Below are positions 62,601-64,000 of a stretch of 64,000 nucleotides of DNA, one piece after another. Each line of letters begins with the position of its first letter. Position 1 is the stretch's first letter. The notes under the pieces were generated by a model, which saw only the letters and a list, made by a program, of their open reading frames with translations, ran no database searches and had not been told where the DNA came from. The DNA lies in NCBI RefSeq assembly GCF_000820185.1, contig NZ_CDCA01000020.1:312011-376010 (forward strand), given 5' to 3'. The translations under genes were made by a program, and so were the position numbers. The stretch is from Aeromonas tecta. GTDB lineage: Bacteria > Pseudomonadota > Gammaproteobacteria > Enterobacterales > Aeromonadaceae.

Positions 62601-63509
62601 GAGCTGCCACTCCTCTCCTTCCCGTCGCAGCTGGATCTTGCCGCCGCGCAGATCGAGCCGGTGTGGATCCCCCTTGACCTCGTCCTTCCAGATCAGGTGA
62701 CTGTTGCCAAAGGCCAACAAGGAATCGCCCAGCTGACCGTTGGCAAACTCGCTCCACAACTGGAAATCGAGCTGCCCCGTCACCTTGGGTTCGCCGGCAT
62801 GGATCCTGGCCAGCATGGGGCTGATGTCGAGCTCGCTGGCCCCCAGATAGAGCTGCCCCTTGAGGCGATCGAGCCGCGCGGCGGGCGCATCCACGTCCAG
62901 GATGAGATCGATGGTGCTCTCGCCCACCCCGTTGATGAGATAAGCCTTGCCCACGCCCTGGTGGCGTTTGCCGCGGTTCTGCCAGCGCAGCTGAGCGATG
63001 TTGAGGGCACGTACCTCTCCCAGCGCGGTAGTGATGCTCAGGCGAGTGTCGTGAATATCGAAGGTGGAGAGCTGGGTCAGCAGGAAACGCAGCAGGGCTT
63101 CCTGCTGGTTCGGACTCTTCTCGTCGTGCGGGGCGGCGGGCTGCGCCAGATCCAGGGCGATATCACCGTCGCTCAACAGCAGCTGGCCGAACACCGGCCG
63201 CCACTCATTGACCGAGCGCCAGAAGTCGAGGTGAGCCCAGACCTTGCCAAGGCGCAGGGAGAAACGCCCCGAATCGGGAGCGATCGCCAGCCCTTGCAGC
63301 TCGAGAGCCGGGCCGCGCCGGGTCCAGTCCAGGCCGACGTGGTCGACGCTGATCTCCAGCTGGCTGTTGCCCAGCAAGGAGGCTATCAACGCCTGTCGAT
63401 GCTGGTTGAGCATGGGGCCGCCAAGACGTACTAGGCTGACCAAAATGGCCAGCAGCACGAAGAAGACCCCGAGGGCTAACCAGCCCCGACTCAACCAGCG
63501 GTAGACCAA
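59613..63509 (-). CDS. yhdP: YhdP-family AsmA-like envelope protein
   Basis: A 1298-residue protein with one N-terminal transmembrane helix (about 10-30) and a long periplasmic beta-rich region of the AsmA/bridge-like lipid transfer type. The C-terminal AsmA_2 part contains LDYDLSFSPNLGG and ends in a linker of polar residues. E. coli YhdP (1266 residues) carries phospholipids to the outer membrane. The start is a TTG immediately after the rng stop, so translation is coupled. Length and neighbours fit yhdP well. Confidence 0.9.
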   Translation of the reverse strand: MVYRWLSRGWLALGVFFVLLAILVSLVRLGGPMLNQHRQALIASLLGNSQLEISVDHVGLDWTRRGPALELQGLAIAPDSGRFSLRLGKVWAHLDFWRSVNEWRPVFGQLLLSDGDIALDLAQPAAPHDEKSPNQQEALLRFLLTQLSTFDIHDTRLSITTALGEVRALNIAQLRWQNRGKRHQGVGKAYLINGVGESTIDLILDVDAPAARLDRLKGQLYLGASELDISPMLARIHAGEPKVTGQLDFQLWSEFANGQLGDSLLAFGNSHLIWKDEVKGDPHRLDLRGGKIQLRREGEEWQLASHDVVFKLDGSTWLQSRLQLERVGERILGYVPAIDIQQVVSLSQLVSGLYPKLTETLKRTQPKGKLQDLILQADANWQGLSLSGHLLGFGMKAWRDVPGLQNLDAEFWLTPQGGSARLTLGKGKVDPARHFKVPIPVNSLGARLDWWKAPEGWVLYGQDILLDNSDLHLASRFRLDLFEHPFLALTGRIDVKTAAHADRYYPLAVMSDGLVDYLSGAIKGGQASSADLLWYGEFRDFPYANGKGIFQVAVPLEKATFQFFPGWQPLTDLQIDLLFQNASLDMNSRSTRLGKASSDSVHAWIPDLYPGAHLYVDAKVAGEGKAISDYLQDSPLGGSVGQALREIEIRGPMKGTVKLDIPLDGKGEVKANGDASFHNNKVRIATLDMPLESVEGRLEYDNEHTRFSNLKASLWNQPLTLDYQGKQLPDRYQVDLKFKGLWDSSRQRRDIPALDMLKGRSNWTGTLGLTLPENSPFSFQLALNSNLQGMGLDLPSPLAKGADSQLPLKVTVRGRDGSADIRGVLGADVDMQSKLVYGEGAPYLSRVRVDVGQPGARVLQDKPMLLAINQQQADVAGWLARLKLWLPDSAPSGNAVVGPAFLPQEWWVDGQLARADIGSANIRAVHFTVGPVRQATEVMIDSPDVMGVVRIPVTDKQPIDAKFARIHWSGKGSDLSPEPDARQDKAIMDTIPWLTFSCVDCRFGTLPLGELKGELVPGMNQLALKGLEIRLAGSTLKGSAEWLAQSGQMQTRAHAKLDTQNSELLLKRLGFTSPIGDAPGKLALDLNWRDVPYRLDLPTLTGSADYQLEGGTLREVNDKGARLLSLLSLDSLLRKLRLDFRDVFDKGFYFESMSASAKVKQGVVENNDFYMKGAAGNLRGEGIADLVRWHLDYDLSFSPNLGGTLPVVAAFSITPITGLYVLALSKLLEPVVDVVTRIDFRVSGPINDPKLIEAGRDRARIKLNQQQKQAVDAVAPSLPAEEVTPFLLNPKHQGSGQR

Positions 63510-64000
63510 TTACATCATCACCACATCGAATTGTTCCTGCCCACAGAGCGGTTCGGTCACCACCCTGACCTGCTTGCCGATGAAGACTTCCAGCTCGGCC
63601 AGGCTATGAGACTCCTCGCCCCGCAGGTAATCGGCCACCGAGGGCGCCGCATAGACGGTGAACTGATCCGCATCGTAGGCGCGGTTAACGCGGATGATCT
63701 CCCGCAGGATCTCGAAGCAGACCGACTCCACCGTCTTGACCCGGCCACGGCCCTTGCACTCTGGGCACTCGGAGCAGAGCACGTGCTCCAGGCTCTCGCG
63801 GGTACGTTTGCGGGTCATCTCTACCAGGCCGAGCTGGGAGAAGCCGTTGACGTTGGTCTTGGCTCTGTCCTTGGCCAGCGCCAGCTCCAGGCTGTGCAGC
63901 ACCCGGCGGCGGTGATCCTCGGACTGCATGTCGATGAAGTCGATGATGATGATGCCACCGAGGTTGCGCAGCCGCAGATGGCGCGCGATGGCGGCGGTGG
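63510..64000 (-). CDS. rng: Ribonuclease G, C-terminal part (cut by window end)
   Basis: The last 163 codons of the endoribonuclease that matures 16S rRNA and degrades some mRNAs. It runs off the window end. Visible are the catalytic-domain segment IIIIDFIDM with its magnesium-binding aspartates, QLGLVEMTRKR, and the zinc-link motif CPECKGRG. The stop codon is directly followed by the yhdP TTG. RNase E is excluded because the chain ends right after the catalytic domain. Confidence 0.95.
   Translation of the reverse strand, partial: TAAIARHLRLRNLGGIIIIDFIDMQSEDHRRRVLHSLELALAKDRAKTNVNGFSQLGLVEMTRKRTRESLEHVLCSECPECKGRGRVKTVESVCFEILREIIRVNRAYDADQFTVYAAPSVADYLRGEESHSLAELEVFIGKQVRVVTEPLCGQEQFDVVMM

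Overview
The window reads as chromosomal DNA of an Aeromonas species. It is GC-rich and carries a full-length proaerolysin gene. The surrounding genes are typical of gammaproteobacterial facultative anaerobes: ThiH rather than ThiO, cobalamin-dependent MetH, RimK, TldD, RNase G and YhdP. Which Aeromonas species cannot be decided from the sequence alone. All family names below come from reading protein motifs, not from a database search.

Layout. 1-13.5 kb holds mostly single housekeeping or accessory genes: glpX, a porin, a methyltransferase, GNAT acetyltransferases, a Fur-box-preceded siderophore receptor with a PepSY-type partner, an acyltransferase, an HxlR regulator divergent from a YdhR-type protein, an ExoD-like protein, a diguanylate cyclase and lpoB. 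13.5-16.1 kb is an accessory patch: a broken hexapeptide acetyltransferase, then a strikingly AT-rich two-gene operon of unknown function (a three-helix membrane protein plus a 71-residue partner), then a stretch dense in short inverted repeats. 16.1-23.2 kb is a complete TPP-riboswitch-controlled thiamine operon, thiC-thiDE-thiF-thiS-thiG-thiH. 23.5-25.0 kb is aerA. 25.2-28.3 kb is a two-component system divergent from two related small exported proteins. 28.4-35.8 kb holds rimK, an oxidoreductase, metH and a CPA1 antiporter.

36.9-51.1 kb is a long co-directional minus-strand block. An eight-haem cytochrome with HEAT/TPR repeats is followed by a MoxR-DUF58-DUF4381-BatA-BatB/C-BatD operon. 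This overlaps a periplasmic HAD phosphatase gene and continues into an arylsulfatase and a fused transporter/spermidine-synthase-like protein. 51.5-64 kb returns to scattered core genes: a GNAT, a zinc peptidase, a Dph6-type PP-loop enzyme, an MHS transporter, MarC and tldD. It ends in the rng-yhdP-nitrilase run, where rng is cut by the window end.

The least explained parts are the AT-rich operon at 13.9-15.5 kb, the pentanucleotide repeat in front of the YdhR gene, a 58-residue gene at 36.2 kb, and the tight coupling of a MoxR/VWA chaperone-like module to a sulfatase and a HAD enzyme. Within the thiamine operon two small rearrangements are visible: a palindromic repeat read in frame into ThiH, and a copied thiS tail that now carries the thiG ribosome binding site.
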